Origin: Orbilia blumenaviensis
Taxonomy: Eukaryota; Ascomycota; Orbiliomycetes; Orbiliales; Orbiliaceae
Direction of reading: 5' to 3'
DNA length: 64,000 nt
NCBI GenBank assembly: GCA_036872755.1
Contig: JAVHNS010000006.1
Location: 620,001 to 684,000 of the forward strand
The notes below the pieces were generated by a model, which ran no database searches, was not told where the DNA came from, and worked only from the letters and a program-made list of their open reading frames with translations. Below, piece by piece: positions 47,006-61,167 of this stretch; position 1 is the first letter of the stretch; every line of letters starts with the position of its first letter. Made by a program: the position numbers and the translations under genes.

Positions 47006-50000
47006 CTTGAGCTCGGGAGGGTAGGTTGTTGGTATGGAGATGCTTGCTGTAGGGGTGGGTACTCGGTATCGATAGAATGTAGATGGGTAGATGGATAGAT
47101 GGAGGGTAGATGTAGTTAGATGGGCGTTCGTTGCTGGAAGGCAGCCAATTTATCCTTTTTCTGTTTTCTAAATATGAATTATTTTTTAAGATCGTCGACC
47201 CTGTGGTTTTGGCCTGACCATCCCGAAAATCACTGAACTGATATAGACACTCTCAGACCTTCGTCAGTTCAAACCCAAACAACCGACCCAACTTCCTAAC
47301 CGCTTAAGTACCGCCACAAACCATCAGTACTGCGGCCATTTAGATCAATTCGAATATAAGAACCATCCAGCGCACTCTTCAGCTTCCGTGGCCGGATACA
47401 ACTACGCCTGCGACAATAGCAACATCTCCACGATTCCCCTGATACAGAGACTCCATAGACTTTTTGTTACAGATTCTTGAAAGAGCGATCCTCAGATGTC
47501 CTGGTTTCAGGGATTTTACATCGGTATATCTACGGGATAATTTAAACCCCATCAAGTAAAATAAATAAATAAAAACAACATCTGGGTTAAGTCCAGAACG
47601 CTAACAAGGCATAGTTAGATGTATTTTTACTCTTGAAATATCTAGCTTCGCTTCCTGAACTCAGAATTTATCTCTATGCGGGTACATTCAGGTATAGAGT
47701 TAATTGTCCGTTTGACATGCTAACAGAGACCCAACCAATTATAGCTAGTATTGGTTAAACACAGACGGGATTCAGTAATGCAAATACAATACTGACGGCT
47801 AGTCAACCCTTATCGCTAAGATTATCCGATAGCAGGTCAGATTTAAAAGAGCGGCCCGACATAGAATGCCGAAAACATTCTCTCAGATATCTACGCATAC
47901 GATATTTGTAGCTTCGAGAGCCGCAAGCCTAATATTATTTTTTAAACAAAAAAAAAACTGAATACTCTTTAAACCTGAAATTGAGGCTGCGTTCGGTGCG
48001 GATAAGAGGGATATATAATTATCTACCCATTTCAAGACGTTTACGACATAAAAGGGTAAAGCTTTTAATATTTCGACTGTTTATTGCAGCGATGGATACA
48101 CAAGTCTTCAGAATCCAGGAAATAATGTATACCTCAGCGATATATATACCAAGAGGTAAAATTCAACACGGTGGATTTCTTTCAAACCTCTAGAAAGATA
48201 TCTAGATGTGTAGCATTTATAATCATAAATTAGTCGTTAGTTTCCATTTCTTTGCTTTCCGGTGCGGAGCTGCAAGCTCCCGCGCCGGATAGCTATGTAG
48301 ATGTGTGAATATCGGCAGTTCATTAGGGGCATTGAAGATTGACCTAAACATGGCCATATGGAATAGACGGAATGGAGCCTCCCGACACTATCAAGAATCT
48401 TGATGATTTGCACTTCTGTCAGAATTTAAAAATGCGTGGAGGTTCGTACTATACTGTCTAAAAGCGTAGAAGCAAGGCTATACGCCCTCGGGTCCGTTGA
48501 CTGTTATCCAACGTTAGCCATCACTCGTCAATGAAGGCCATGAGTAGTCTGAACATCCGAGGACACCTGTTATTGTGTGCAATCACCAGGTCAGACATGC
48601 GCGTGGTGTAAATGCCCATGTGCATACTTGACAGGGGGTTGCATATACTTATGTGATATGCAATGTCACGCTATCGATTTCCCGTAAATGCGAGACTCTG
48701 TCAAGTTAGAGAGACAATACGGAATTAACCGCCTTGATCGGGCCTAATGGTTCATGTGATGTACACATCGATAAGTCATGTTTCTGAGTGCATGCGAGCA
48801 CGAATATTGAAACAACGGTGGTGAAGTGCCTTCGTATGCACGTATGCAACTCTTCTGATCTCTTCGGGTTTAAAACCTTTACAACATAGAATACGGTATA
48901 ATTCCGGGTGGAGCTTCGGGCCCTATGTATAGGTACGTGTGTACCCGGACAAATGGAATCAATATCATACGTATATAATAATGTAATATAAGTGTAATAC
49001 ACTATTCGATCATGGGGTACAAGCTCGCCAATTGCGACAATCAGAGTGAATCCTAAAAAAAGATACATTCACGACTTCGAATGGTATCCAATCCAAACGA
49101 CGGACGCCAACGCCGAAGCGATATTTACAAACCCCGTGGAAAATGCAGTGAAGAGGAACATGCATGCTTCGAGTCCCGGGATATTCCCACCTCCCAATCC
49201 GATTGAGCGAGTAGCGAATGCACACGCATTTATATCTCGTAATTTCGAAAAAAAGTTAACCGTTGTTGCATTTTCGAAACATCTAGCACAGACAGCACCC
49301 ACTCACATGCATGCATGTTCGGGTCCAGAAAACCTAATCAGCCTCGCCCTCCGCATAACCTAACCCGAGCATCCGAGCTCAGAACTTCGCTTCCCCCGAA
49401 GGTACTATTAAACGGGTCGCTAAAATGGTCAATTGGGTCTAGAACCTTAGCTGTCAATTGTGCTCAGGTGGGTAGTAGAGGTATGCCACTGCATGCTTTA
49501 GATACGGTGGCGTACCTAAGGGTCGAAGTTTGCTGTTTGAAGGTTAAATTGGTGCGCCCGAGCTGTCCGTTACTTTACTGGAAACCGTGGGTTTTACGGT
49601 AACCGGGCCCTTTCGTTTAAAACGTTTTATTTCGTTAAAAGATATCTTTAGATACATATCTTATTTTGACAACTGATGTATCCGGGGTAGCGATCCGATA
49701 GCTTAGTTTGTTGGCTAGTCGTTTAGATATGCATGTATATTTATCCTCCTGATATATTGTACCTTTTTAATTGATATGGGGTATCATGAGGCTCAGGAAG
49801 GGCCCGAAGCTAAGCGGGGGCTGAAAAGATAGGATGCAGGTCTTAATATATATTAACAGGGCGTTGGAGCTAATCGATTGGTGGTTTCGAACGTCAATAC
49901 ACTTTGGTTTAGGGGTGAACCTTGTCAATTGTTGCGTCTGAGCTAAGTTAGTTAATCGGGTAATTATCATATGGCTTACTGGGGTACGAGATATACGAGA

Positions 50001-52339
50001 CGTCAAAAAATTGTGCTTATGCATACACTGGGTTGATTGTTTGTATATGTAAGGTACCATACCGAACGGTGCTTATGGGAATGTGGTCATGAGGCCTTGT
50101 GGCCAGCTGGTACTATACCTAGTTATCTACAGGGGGGGTAAGAATATAACCAAGGGAAAGCTTATTGATGACGGAGGGTACTTCAAAGATTAGGAAATTT
50201 TTCCCTTTTCGGTCGATTTAATGATTCTATATTACTGAACGGCATTAAACATCGGATAACTGTCTTGCTAGGGGTGTGTTTGAAGTTACGCGGGTTTGGT
50301 ATACATACTTGTCTTGTGGCGATGCAAGGGGCTGGTTTTGGGCGCACATGCACACCAGAAGAGTGTGGACGGAGAGGTTGCTGGTGGTGTTTCAGGATAT
50401 GCGGACGACATTCTAGAAGTTTGAAGATGTGCTGGGGGCTGACTTTTGGTGGTGGTGTTGCATCTGGGGTTTGTGCGATTTAGTATGAGAGCCACGCCCA
50501 ATTGAGCGTAGAATTATTTTATTAAATTAACAATTAACTAATGGAGGGATTTGAGGTTCTAGATCCGATCCCGGGATGTACATACATATGTATAGAACTA
50601 GATAGATGCAGGAGAATAATGCAAATCCAACGGAAGGTGTGGTTCCGTGGTTTGCTAGAGCTGCAGAGATGACGACCGTTTGCGAACTAGAAATTGTGTT
50701 GGCGGTGATGTTGGACCGTCTTAAGCTTTTGATTACGAATGCATCGGTCGAATCCTCAACGCCACTGATGAAATCGAACCCGGTCTATCCGCTCAAGCTG
50801 GTCAAAGGACCAATTACCATCGAGCTCTTTCTTCCTGAACCACACAAACGGAAAAAGGGAAAGAAAAAATGTCCATACCCCGTCGAGATACGATGATATA
50901 TCGCCTTTTTTTTTGGTCAGAGCCCACGAGACCAGGGGATGAGGAATGGACAGATTATGCATACTTACTTACTCACTTATGCATTGCATGAAAAGGGTAA
51001 CTAGGCCATGGCGGAATCGACGAACTATTGATTGACCTTGATGCTATTTCCGACCTTTGGTGGCGCTGAGCTATGGACAAAAGGCTACGCTTTCTATCGC
51101 GAAAAGTGTCTAGTTCAGGGCAAGGTCTGGTCGGGTCTGCCGGTCATCTGGGCACACGGCTAGTTGGCCGGTTATCAATTGTGAGCTCGCTTATGGTAGT
51201 TAATTGTGCAGTGAGTATTAATATCCCTCCTTCACAGGCATGATGATGGTGGTGATGGTGGTGGTGATGGTGGTGGTGATTTCCAATGCAGGTTCCAGAT
51301 TGCTAATTTGAGAAACTTCATGAGCTTACAGAGCTGGATGTTCACATGCATGGGTGTGGTTAACGCGAAAATGTGTACCTCGCAGAGGTTAACAATTTCG
51401 TGGATGCATCATCGCTAGTTGACAGACAAGGCCTCTCTGCCCTGGTCATCCTTTCCAATGCGACTTCTTTTTATCCGGTAGAAGAAAAAAAACACCCAAA
51501 AGAAGAAGGAAATGTGACTTGCGATTGGCAGTTGGCAGACGAAATCAAATAACATTCTCCAATGCAAATTCAACTTTTTAACCGGTCCCGCGGTGAACGG
51601 AGAGTGTGGTGCATATCTGCACAGGTGCATCCCACCACCGCTACCCACCCCTCGCTTGACGATTGCATGATGATGGTTGGATGTATATCCTCCCTCCACC
51701 CCCAATTGCAATCGGTGAGCTCGTGGGAGGGGGTAGGGTTTACGGGAAAAATATTGATTGGACTAATCGACGCTCTAGCGGGAAGATTGGGGGTCACGAT
51801 GCCTCGTATCTACACAAGCTAAGCAGTCCTTGGAGGATAGAAGAGAAGTCATCACCAGGAGGTCAATTTAGCACCCTTGTAGCTGCATCCCCATCTCTCC
51901 CCAATCCTGCACGAAAAGAGGAAAAAACGACCAGCATCTAGAGTTGCAGAGGGATGTTGAGGTTGTGATCACCAGATCAAGGGTTATCTGTGGATCCCCC
52001 ATTACATCTGCGCACAGACAGGTACCCGCTTCAGCGCTCAGGCGCAGGAACCGCTCTTTTTTTCGCGTTCTGCACCGGTGGCGGTATTTCAGGAACAAGG
52101 AGCTATCCGGAATCTCTGTGATGCCGTCTTGTCGTACTGCTTGTTTGTGCGACGACGGATGGCTAGACCTGCGTACAACCACCCCCCGGTCAGTTCGTTT
52201 TTACGTGCCTTGTGACCTTCGAGAGTTAGATATTCCGAGGGTTTAGTCCGGCGGACGGCCTCGGAAGCGTATAGAGAGGGGGAGCGACTCAGTCCAAAGC
52301 TATAAGCTTGCTTCGGCTGTTGCCGTTCGGTTTCAAGAT
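47006..52339. other. Long intergenic region, no supported gene
   Basis: About 5.3 kb with only short unrelated ORFs. It includes a GC-rich hairpin at 48259-48288 and a GAT/GGT-rich microsatellite at about 51239-51281. Two plus-strand ORFs of 105 and 96 codons (49046-49363, 50606-50896) have balanced composition but no motif or splice partner. Confidence 0.4.
48259..48288. repeat. GC-rich near-perfect hairpin
   Basis: CCGGTGCGG-AGCT, a GCA loop and AGCT-CCCGCGCCGG form a stem of about 13 bp with one mismatch and one bulge. The surrounding DNA is AT-rich, so it stands out. Function is unknown. Confidence 0.6.
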
Positions 52340-53643
52340 TCTTGAAGGCGAGACTTATACGCCTGCCCTTTTCTTTATACTTTTTTCTTTCTCTCCCTTG
52401 CTTTCTCGCTCTTTTTTTCCTTTCGAAAAGCACGTTGACGTCTGGGGTGTTATTCTTCATCAGACGATTACCTAAACCAACCAGTCGTCAAAGAGAGGAA
52501 AGATGAGATCGTAGGTGTTCGGTCGTCCGTTTCAGGTCCTGCGGGGTACAGTTTAAAACTTTCTGCTTTTCCCCCAAGTCCAATTGCATTGTAAGGGCCA
52601 AGGGACCCCATTTCTTCCGGTAAGGGCAGATCACACTTTCTGCATCTCTCATGGGCTGGCCTGCACGATTTTTATCTCGTTTTTTGAAGAACTGAGTCGC
52701 CAAAGAAAAAACACCATAGGACAGGCTGGCAGGGGTAGAGATCCGGAGGGGGGGCGACGCCAGCCATTCCCGTAGGAAGCTGCAGTATAAGCGAGGGCCG
52801 ACCACTATTTGCTTTCGCTCCAGAGTCGGATGTAAAAAAGAAGTTTTGGTGATTTTTCTGAAAATACCAATCCGCAGGACCCCTCCCCGAACTAAGTCGA
52901 ATTCAGCCGACCAGGTGGTTTCAAGTTTCAGCAAGCCTCACGCCCAAGCCAACGGTGGCCTTTTTGGTAGCGCAGCAAAAGTGGATGGGCAAAGCCAAAG
53001 AAACAAAAAAAAAGCATCGAGGTTAGCGGCTACCCTGGGTCTCCCTCTGCTTCGAAATTTTCTTTTTTCTTTCTGTAAACCGGCCTACCTGGCCCTGGTT
53101 AAACATGACGAGTTTAGGGGGGTGTCCAGCCCAAAGGACGCTAAGCTAAGCAGCTGCTCCTGCTTGCTTTGCTACCTGGCTGCTACCGGCCCTATCTTAT
53201 ATATTACAATACGCTGCTTCCCGGGCCTTTTCTTTCCCTTCCCGTTAGGTATTATTTTTTATTTTATTTTATTAATCAAAGTACATACACAGATACATTT
53301 GCATACATACAGACTCAGCTCTTCTGGTGTTTTTGACCATCTATACGATATATATCATTCATCCGGGTTTTATTTTTATCATCCTTCGACGGGTATTTGC
53401 AATCTCCAACGGTCGACATTAATCATAATCCAGTGCAGCCCCAGATTATACGCTACCACTACTTACCCCCAATTTCTCCACCCAAATCAAGATATACAAC
53501 CAATAAGCTAGCACTCATCCATATTTTCTCTGAGCTCGAAAAAAAACACCGACCACGACAACACAGCCGGGGTCGTCGACTGTTTTTTTGATTTTATTTT
53601 GTATTTTTCAAGCTCCCTTATAAATTAAAAAGGACCGCCCAAG
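52340..53643 (+). promoter_or_regulatory. Pyrimidine-rich promoter and leader of the ankyrin-repeat gene
   Basis: C/T-rich sequence with TTTTATTTT and CTTTT runs up to the ATG at 53644. The 221-codon ORF here (52846-53511) has the low-complexity look of biased leader DNA and is not called as a gene. Confidence 0.45.
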
Positions 53644-56024
53644 ATGGCAATGAGCCTACACCTCGACGATCTAGACGAAACCAAGGGATGGCTAGATCGC
53701 ATAAACTCCTCAGCCGCGAACGAAGGCCTCCCCGCTCGCATAATACACAATAATAACAACCCAAGCACCAACCCCAGCGGCGGCACGATGTCCACATTCC
53801 CCCATCAGAACTCGTCTTCTTATCAACGACAGATCGCGCGGGAGCGGGAAGTTGTGCATAAGCATAAGGATAGCACGGCGAGACTCAGTGCTGCGTTGCA
53901 GCATTTACAGATTGTGGAGGGGTTTAGAAGTCCTCCTTCTAATTCTTCTTCTTCTACTACCACTACTACGAATAATGCGGCGACTGGGAGCGGGTCGAGT
54001 TCGAATGGGACGACTACGCCGCCGGAGTATACGAGGAATTATATGTATACGTCGTCGCCGCAGAGTGGAAGCGGGGGTATGGTTAATAATAATGGTAATA
54101 ATAATGCAGGTGCAGGTGCTTTGCCGCAACCGCGCAGGGGGCAAACATTGCCTGTGCAGAAGCTACAGCAGCAGGGGCTCAGATCCGAAAGTCTGCCTCC
54201 AGCGGGGAGGAGGCCTTCTGCGGCTCTACCTATAACGCATAGTCAGAGGATTGGATTACCGGCCGGGGTGAGGAAGGGGAGTGCGGAGGCTAATCTTATG
54301 AGGGTTACGACGCCGCCGAATATTCCACTGCCAGCGCCGCCGCCGAATGGGCCGCCTCCTGCAATACCGGTACAGAATCCGACGGAAGGAGTGTTTGGAG
54401 GAGTGTTGAAGTCGCCGACGACGAAGAAGCCGAAGGAGCGGTCGAGGCGGCGGACGCAGTTTAATCCGGAGGGAGATGAGGTTGATGAGCAGAGGTGGAG
54501 GTTTCATCGGGATGAACTGTTTCAGTCGATGGAGAGGGCGCAGTGGGCGGATGCGAGTGAGCACTCTGATGCTTTGGCACAGATCTCAAGGGATCATGGA
54601 TGTGTGCTTTCGGTTAATGAGAGGTATTTTTTTGAAAAGATTAATGGTATATTACTTGTTTCTCAGAGGCAATCGGCTGCGGCGCTGAGGTTGGCTGAGA
54701 AGTCGAGTGCGGAGAATTCAAATACGTTGCAGCTTGTGAAGTGTATCGCTTTGATGCAGTTGGGGGATTTTAAGGGGGCTAGGGAGGCTTGTCAGCCGCT
54801 GTTTAAGATTTGGAGTAAAGATGAGGTGTTGAAGGATCAGAGGACGCATTATTATCTTATGGCTATGATTTTGGACCGGTTGGGGAAGAAGGCGGAGGCG
54901 AAGTGGTATAGACAGCATATTCCTGATAAGTTTAAGTTCGATCTGTGGATTGAATCGGCTTTATCGGGGTTGCAGACGGAGCCGAGCACGAGGACGCTTG
55001 GGCCGTTACAAACTGAGCTGCCGCCGCCGCGGGCACCTTCGCCGACGGCGTCGACGACTACGCAGTCTTATGCGAATTACCCGCCTGAGACACCGGCGTC
55101 GACGAGGTCTGATCCGCCGCCGTTCACGCCTAGTGATCCGCCGCCGCCGGAATATCAGGTTGTGCCGAGGCTGAGTGGTCAACAGAGTGCTTTGGACACG
55201 CTGACGGGGTTTAATTTGAGGTATGAGAATGGAGAGGTTGTGGGGGATGAGGTTGCGAAAAAGAGGGCGATTATGTTCTTTTTGACGGAGTATCATGGGG
55301 ATCGGATGTATGATTGCATCCGTGCCTTGTTCTCGGGTATGTTCTCTCTTTTTCTATATGTATTATCGATTTTTATCGTATAATTGGGGGCTTTTTACTA
55401 ACGAGGGTGTATTTGTAAACAGAGCAATGCTGCCGCGGTGTGATTGATGTATCCGAGAACATCTGGAAATGCAATTCCCTGGGCTTGATCGCGAGGAACA
55501 AGGGCCCCGCGTCCGGAGAGATGGCAAGGTTCTTGCTCAGCTCGGGTGATCAGCCTTACCATCTAGATGCCTCGCCGGATGGGTACTCTGCTCTCCATGT
55601 CGCCGCCAAGGAGGAGAACTTTGCGGTTGCGGAGTCGATTCTGAACCATGTCGGCATCCCGATGCGAGAGGAGGTTTTGAGTAGGAATAACCTGACGCCG
55701 CTGCACCTTGCCGCTGAATATAACCGCAAGACTCTTATCGTGTCGTTGTTATTGGATGCCGGGTCTGATGTTAATGCACGCGGGGGACCGTTGGGGAATA
55801 CGCCGTTGCATTATGCGATCAGAGGGTATCTGCATGATCCAATTCCGAGTCGTTTGGAGACGATTGATTATCTGCTGGAGAGCCCGTTGATTAAGTTGGG
55901 GCAGAAGAATAATAATAAGGAGAGCCCTGAGGAGTTTGCGAAGTTGTGTACATTGATTGATCTGTCGAGGAGGATTAAGGATATGAGGAAGAACGGGAAG
56001 GCGATTTTCCGGTCGACCCATTAA
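53644..56024 (+). CDS. Ankyrin-repeat protein with TPR-like central region
   Basis: Exons 53644-55336 and 55423-56024 give 764 aa. The 86-nt intron (GTATGT, CTAAC, AACAG) splits a Glu codon. The N-terminal 260 residues are low complexity, with Asn, Ser, Thr and Pro tracts around a conserved-looking YQRQIAREREVVHKHKDST helix. Residues about 262-435 are helical and TPR-like (WRFHRDELFQSMERAQWADA, RQSAAALRLAEKSSAE, LMQLGDFKGAREACQPL). A Pro-rich linker is followed by FLTEYHGDRMYDCIRALF. The second exon holds ankyrin repeats at about 600-700: GYSALHVAAKEENFAVAESI, LTPLHLAAEYNRKTLIVSLL and NTPLHYAIRGYL. It is probably a cytoplasmic scaffold. I know of no named orthologue. Confidence 0.88.
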
Positions 56025-57179
56025 TTCATCCCCTTAATCTCCTTTATCATTCTCTTTCTTTTTTCCCTTTGTTTACTTTGTTATTCGAATTCCCGCGCTT
56101 TGATTCTTTTTTAGAACTTGATTTTTGTGTCTTGCATATTTTTGAGCTTTGGTCTTCCTGCAAGCTTGTTTTATCTTTCTTTTTGGAGGGAACATGGAGG
56201 GGCTACAATTGGTTTTTGTTTTTGTGAGAAAAGATATAAGTTCTGCTTTGCATTTGAGCCTGAATTCGAATTGGGACTGTTACTCGTTCATTGTCATATT
56301 GTCATGCCGATATCACGATACCTTTGTCTTTTGTCTTATCGTTTTTTGATTGAGGTTTATTATTGCTTATTGCGGTGATTTTGCTATATGTACAAGGCGG
56401 CTGTTGATGGACATTACTATGTCCTATAGCCATCGGTTGTATTTAGTCGGGCAAACTAGCCGTCCTATATATCCTTCTATCCTATTATCACAGATTCCTA
56501 GCGTATATATACCTAATGTGCACTGTAATATTAGGGCCATCTACCAGGTATTATCAGAGGTAGGACAGTCTAAGTGTGTTGTCATGTTGTGTATAGTATG
56601 TTTGACACCGCAAAAACTACCTAAACGGGAAGAGATAAGATAGGATCAAATCAGATTGATCTCGTTTCAATCAATCAATTGGCCGATTGACTCGGATGAC
56701 GCAGACTGCACAGACTTTACTTACAAGGGCAATTTTATAATATTTTTTGAATGGGATTTTAATTTAAATTTAGGCGGGGCAAAAGGGAAAAAAAAGGATT
56801 GATGTTTTTGGCGGGGTAGTACCTGTTAGTAGGATAATTCCTGTATGCACCGCACTGCACTGCACCGCACTGGCCGGTACCAGTATGTTGAGGTACTCGA
56901 CGCCATAATATATCACGGCTGGTACATGTATATACTACCTACCTAGGTTATAGCAGCAGCTAGCAGGACTGGCGATATTGACCAGTAAGAGATAGCATCC
57001 CTTCGTAAAAAAGAAAGAAAGAAAGAAAAGACGACGGCTGGGGTTGCCCATTAGCTACTCGATGGTGAAGGCAGGACAGCTGTCAATGCAGTTTAGTGTG
57101 GAAAACGAATGGGGTTGTTTTAGTTAGCGCACCCCACGCACCCATTCATTCACTATCACCACATTCCCCTTCCTCTCTT
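56025..57179. other. Intergenic, 3' region of the ankyrin gene
   Basis: T-rich DNA that probably includes the 3' UTR, then AT-rich sequence with a GAAA microsatellite near 57010. No gene supported. Confidence 0.4.
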
Positions 57180-59059
57180 GTCAGAAAGAGTAATTGTATT
57201 AGTAGTACTTGAAGCCTAGCTCGATCTCAGCTTGATCAATTGAAGGGGGATGTATGTCAATGTTGAAAGTGATGTTTGGAGTGAATGTGTGGGGAGTTTA
57301 ATTGACTGACTAAGTTGAATGTAAAATGTAAATTTGTAGAGGAATCGCCGACACGTCCTTATTCCTGCTTTAGCTTTTTTGGGGCTTTGTCGACACTTCT
57401 TCTCGCCGACACCAACCACCACCAACCACCATCACCGTCACCGTCACCGTCACCACCATCACCATCACGCTCCCCCCAAAGAACATCACCATCGCCAATC
57501 GTCATCAACCACCACCACCACCACCACCACCACCACCACCACCCCACCAAGGTAAAACCCATCATCACCACGACCACCGCTACCGTGTGAGCTGGCGTCC
57601 CATCTCCAGCCAGCGTCGCCCGTCTTGTTTTTTTCTTCTTCTTCTTCTTCTTCTTCCTTCGTCTTTCTATACTCCAAGTAAGTGTTGAGTTTGTTTGTAC
57701 TTGACTTGCATTCTCCATCGAATATCACCAGCATCATCACTACCACCACCCACCTCTTCACCATCTACCTACCTACCTATCTATCTACCTGCCTACCTAC
57801 CTGCCTACCTACCTAGTACCTACTCACTATTTCTGCTTCCCCTCCTGCTTTCCCTTCTGCTTCTTCTTTTGATATCATATTATCGTTGTCATTACCGTCA
57901 ATTATCAATTGGCCTGGTATCTACCTAGGTACCTACCTAGGTACCTACCTGCATGTCAATATATATATTATTATTTATATACCTATAAGCATATGTATTG
58001 AACTGCTGCGACTGTAACTGCAACTGCAACTTCCAATCGCGACCGCCATTGGCCAGACTCTTCCCCTACCCCTCCTACCCTCCCAGACTTCCCTTGTTAG
58101 AGTTGCAATTTGCATTGTTGAACTGGAACTTCGACTGGACTAGACGAGAGTTTTGGAATCGGGTTGCCCGTTCACAATCGGAAAGGCTCTCCCCCCACAA
58201 AACGCTACTAACCAAATCAAACCTGCTCGAATCTACGAAGGAAAACCTGCCATTCCCATTTCTTCGCCTCGTCCGCCGTTGGTACGTTTTTTTTCACCTC
58301 TCCCATTCCCGTCTTTCCCTCTCCTGACTACTGACTCCTCTTTTTTTTGTTTTTGCCCTGGTCATTGTTACCTTTTTTGTTTTCTTTCTCGTGATGATTG
58401 ATTGTTTGCTCGACTGCTGCTAAAGGATACACCCCGCTGTTGTTCTATCCGTCTAGTTCCTGTTGATTACTTGCTGCCACGACCACTCTTACCGCTACTA
58501 CCACTGCTACCTGCTACAACAACTACCATTACTGCCACTGCTACTATTTTTGATAAGACCCCACGGGCCTTCTTTTTGACTCCGAGCTAGTACTACTACT
58601 ACTGCTGCTGTTTATACCCTGTGCTTTTCGCTGCTGCTGCGACAAACTACAGACAACGACGAATACAATACAACTGCTTAGTACGTACGATCCAACCTAC
58701 ATCGGCCAATCCTGCCCTGCCCTGTCGATAGCATACCCCTTCTGCCGGATACACCGCCTGTGCGACGGGTAGATCCCTCTCTCGGTCTTCTAGAATCTCT
58801 CGATCGAACCCACCTGGTTCGGCCACCTCACACGACTTCTCTCACACACATCCCACGGATCCCCGCCTTCGCTCGGACCACCTTCACCCCTCCTTCTGCT
58901 TCCTTCCCTCAACTTCTTCTTCTTCTCCTCCGAATTAGCAAAAAAAAGCCTTCGTCTCCTCTCTTGCTCTCTTTCTTTCCTTCTTTCTTCTTGTCGATTC
59001 TTCTTCATTTCTAAAAGGCCTGACCTGTTCCTGACGAAGGTAGGCAGGCTGGGATAGAG
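57180..59059 (+). promoter_or_regulatory. Promoter and long C/T-rich leader of the CDC55 gene, with microsatellites
   Basis: The region contains an (ACC)12 tract at 57508-57543, a CTT run at about 57628-57655 and CCTA repeats at about 57766-57815. Long C/T-rich sequence then continues to the ATG at 59060. ORFs here encode His or Leu/Pro runs and are products of composition. Confidence 0.5.
57508..57543 (+). repeat. (ACC)12 microsatellite
   Basis: Twelve perfect ACC units lie in the upstream region of the CDC55 gene. Such tracts vary in length between strains. Confidence 0.9.
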
Positions 59060-61167
59060 ATGGTTGACAATGGGGAAATCACAGGACCCACCTGGAAGTT
59101 CACACAGTACGTCCATCCAGTTTCGCGTCTCTCACAATTTTTTATATCCACAACCCCATGTAATTAACCCTGTCCGTGTCCCATCACCCCTCCATTTTCG
59201 AGGCCTTTTTTTTTTTTTTTAAACAGTATACAACTGAAGCTTCTATTCAGTTTTATGCCTTTTCTTTTTTCCCAAGCTTTTGATAATTTTTCGTTGGGTG
59301 TTTTGCTCGCGAAATGTTATGCGATTTCGAGATCTTGCTAACCGAAGCTTGTGCGGGGTAGATGTTTTGGTGACAAGGGAGATGTTGAGGATATCACCGA
59401 AGGTATGATAGCTCTGCCCCTTGTAAGCTCTTTACACTATCGTTACTTTTCTCCATTTATTTTCTGTCTCGCTACCTTTTTTTTGGTGCTTATTATACTT
59501 TGGTCGTGGGACTATTGGCTGACGTATCTCTTCTTTCTTCCTTTTCTTGCTATCACTCTACAGCGGATATAATATCGACTGTGGAATTCGACCACACCGG
59601 CAACTATCTCGCCACTGGTGATAAAGGAGGACGAGTGGTTCTGTTCGAGAGGAACGAGACGGTATGCATTCTATAATACCAGCATCGGTTATCTTAATTT
59701 CTCGGTTGGAAAACGTTAACATATTCTTTTTCTTCTTCTTTCTGGCAGAAAAAAACTTGTGAATATAAATTTCATACCGAGTTTCAGTCCCACGAACCCG
59801 AGTTCGACTACCTCAAGTCCCTCGAAATCGAAGAGAAGATCAACAAGATCAAGTGGTGTCGCCGACAGAATGCCTCGCATTTCCTCCTTTCGACCAACGA
59901 CAAGACAATCAAGCTGTGGAAGGTCTTCGAGAAATCTCTGAAGGTGGTCGCTGAGAACAATCTGTCGCATGAACAACACCCATCCGGCGTCGGCGGAACC
60001 GGCCCTCGACCGAACTTTCCCCACACTCAGTTCACGAGCGTCGACTCCCTCCGGTTACCACGTCTCACTCACCACGACACGGTCGTTGCAGCTGTTCCTC
60101 GCAGGACATACGCGAACGCGCACGCCTACCATATCAACTCGATTTCGGTCAACTCTGATGGCGAGACGTTTATATCGAGCGATGACTTGAGGATAAATCT
60201 CTGGAACCTGAACATTCAGGACCAGAGCTTCAATATCGTCGATATCAAGCCGGCTAACATGGAGGAGCTGACTGAGGTCATCACTGCCGCTGAATTTCAT
60301 CCGCAGAGCTGCAATTGGTTCATGTATGCCAGTAGCAAGGGCACAATCAAATTGGCAGACATGCGTGATAGCGCTTTGTGCGATAACCATGCTAAGTGTA
60401 CGACCACAAATCATTTTCGGAGTGGGGATTGATTGATATATTGAAAGAGATATGGAGAGAGAATGTGTGTGTATATATGCTAACTAAAGTGGTGATATAA
60501 TAGTGTTTGAGCAAGAGGAGGACCCATCGTCTCGATCGTTCTTTTCGGAGATTATCTCATCTATCTCAGACGTTCGATTCTCGTCCGATGGCCGCTACAT
60601 TCTCTCCCGCGATTACCTTACGGTCAAGATTTGGGATGTTAATATGGAGCGACAACCGATCAAAACGATCCCCATCCACGAGCACCTCCGACCACGTCTT
60701 TGCGACACCTATGAGAATGATTCAATCTTTGACAAGTTTGAGGTTATTTTCTCTGGCGATGGAAAGAACGTGATGACGGGCTCTTACAACAACAACTTCA
60801 TGATCTACCCATCGGATCCTGAGAAGGAGGTTGAGATTGTTCTGCAGGCGGACAAGAGCGCGTTCAAGGCGAAGAAGGTCGGCGTACCCACTCCTATTAA
60901 TGGTAGCAAGAAGGGTAGAGCTGGCAGCCCGTCTGGTGCGGGGGTCCCCGGCAGGATGAGGAAGGAGACGGATGCGGATCAGATCGACTTCAACAAGAAG
61001 ATCCTGCACATGAGCTGGCATCCGTTCGAGGATTCGATTGCTATAGCTGCTACGAACAACGTGAGTCCCCATCCACTTTTATCCCTCCTATTCCCAATAC
61101 TATTTTATGGTTTACGGTGGCTAAATTACGTCGGTTGGTGTAGCTGTTCGTGTTCTCGGCACTGTAA
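59060..61167 (+). CDS. CDC55: PP2A regulatory subunit B (B55 family, WD40 propeller)
   Basis: Exons 59060-59106, 59362-59402, 59564-59661, 59749-60397, 60504-61060 and 61144-61167 give 471 aa. The protein starts [16 protein letters not shown] and ends NNLFVFSAL, as in other filamentous ascomycete B55 proteins. Diagnostic stretches are [74 protein letters not shown] and [19 protein letters not shown]. The last exon codes only seven residues and the stop. B55 places the PP2A catalytic and scaffold subunits on substrates that control mitotic exit, morphogenesis and septation. Aspergillus pabA and Neurospora rgb-1 belong to the same family. Intron donors are GTACGT, GTATGA, GTATGC, GTACGA and GTGAGT. 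Confidence 0.97.

Noticed and set aside
49046..49363. 105-codon plus-strand ORF with balanced composition
   Set aside because: It begins with GTG rather than ATG and has no motif and no neighbouring exon to join.
52846..53511. 221-codon plus-strand ORF
   Set aside because: It lies in pyrimidine-rich leader DNA, has low-complexity Phe/Leu/Ser/His content and no motif.
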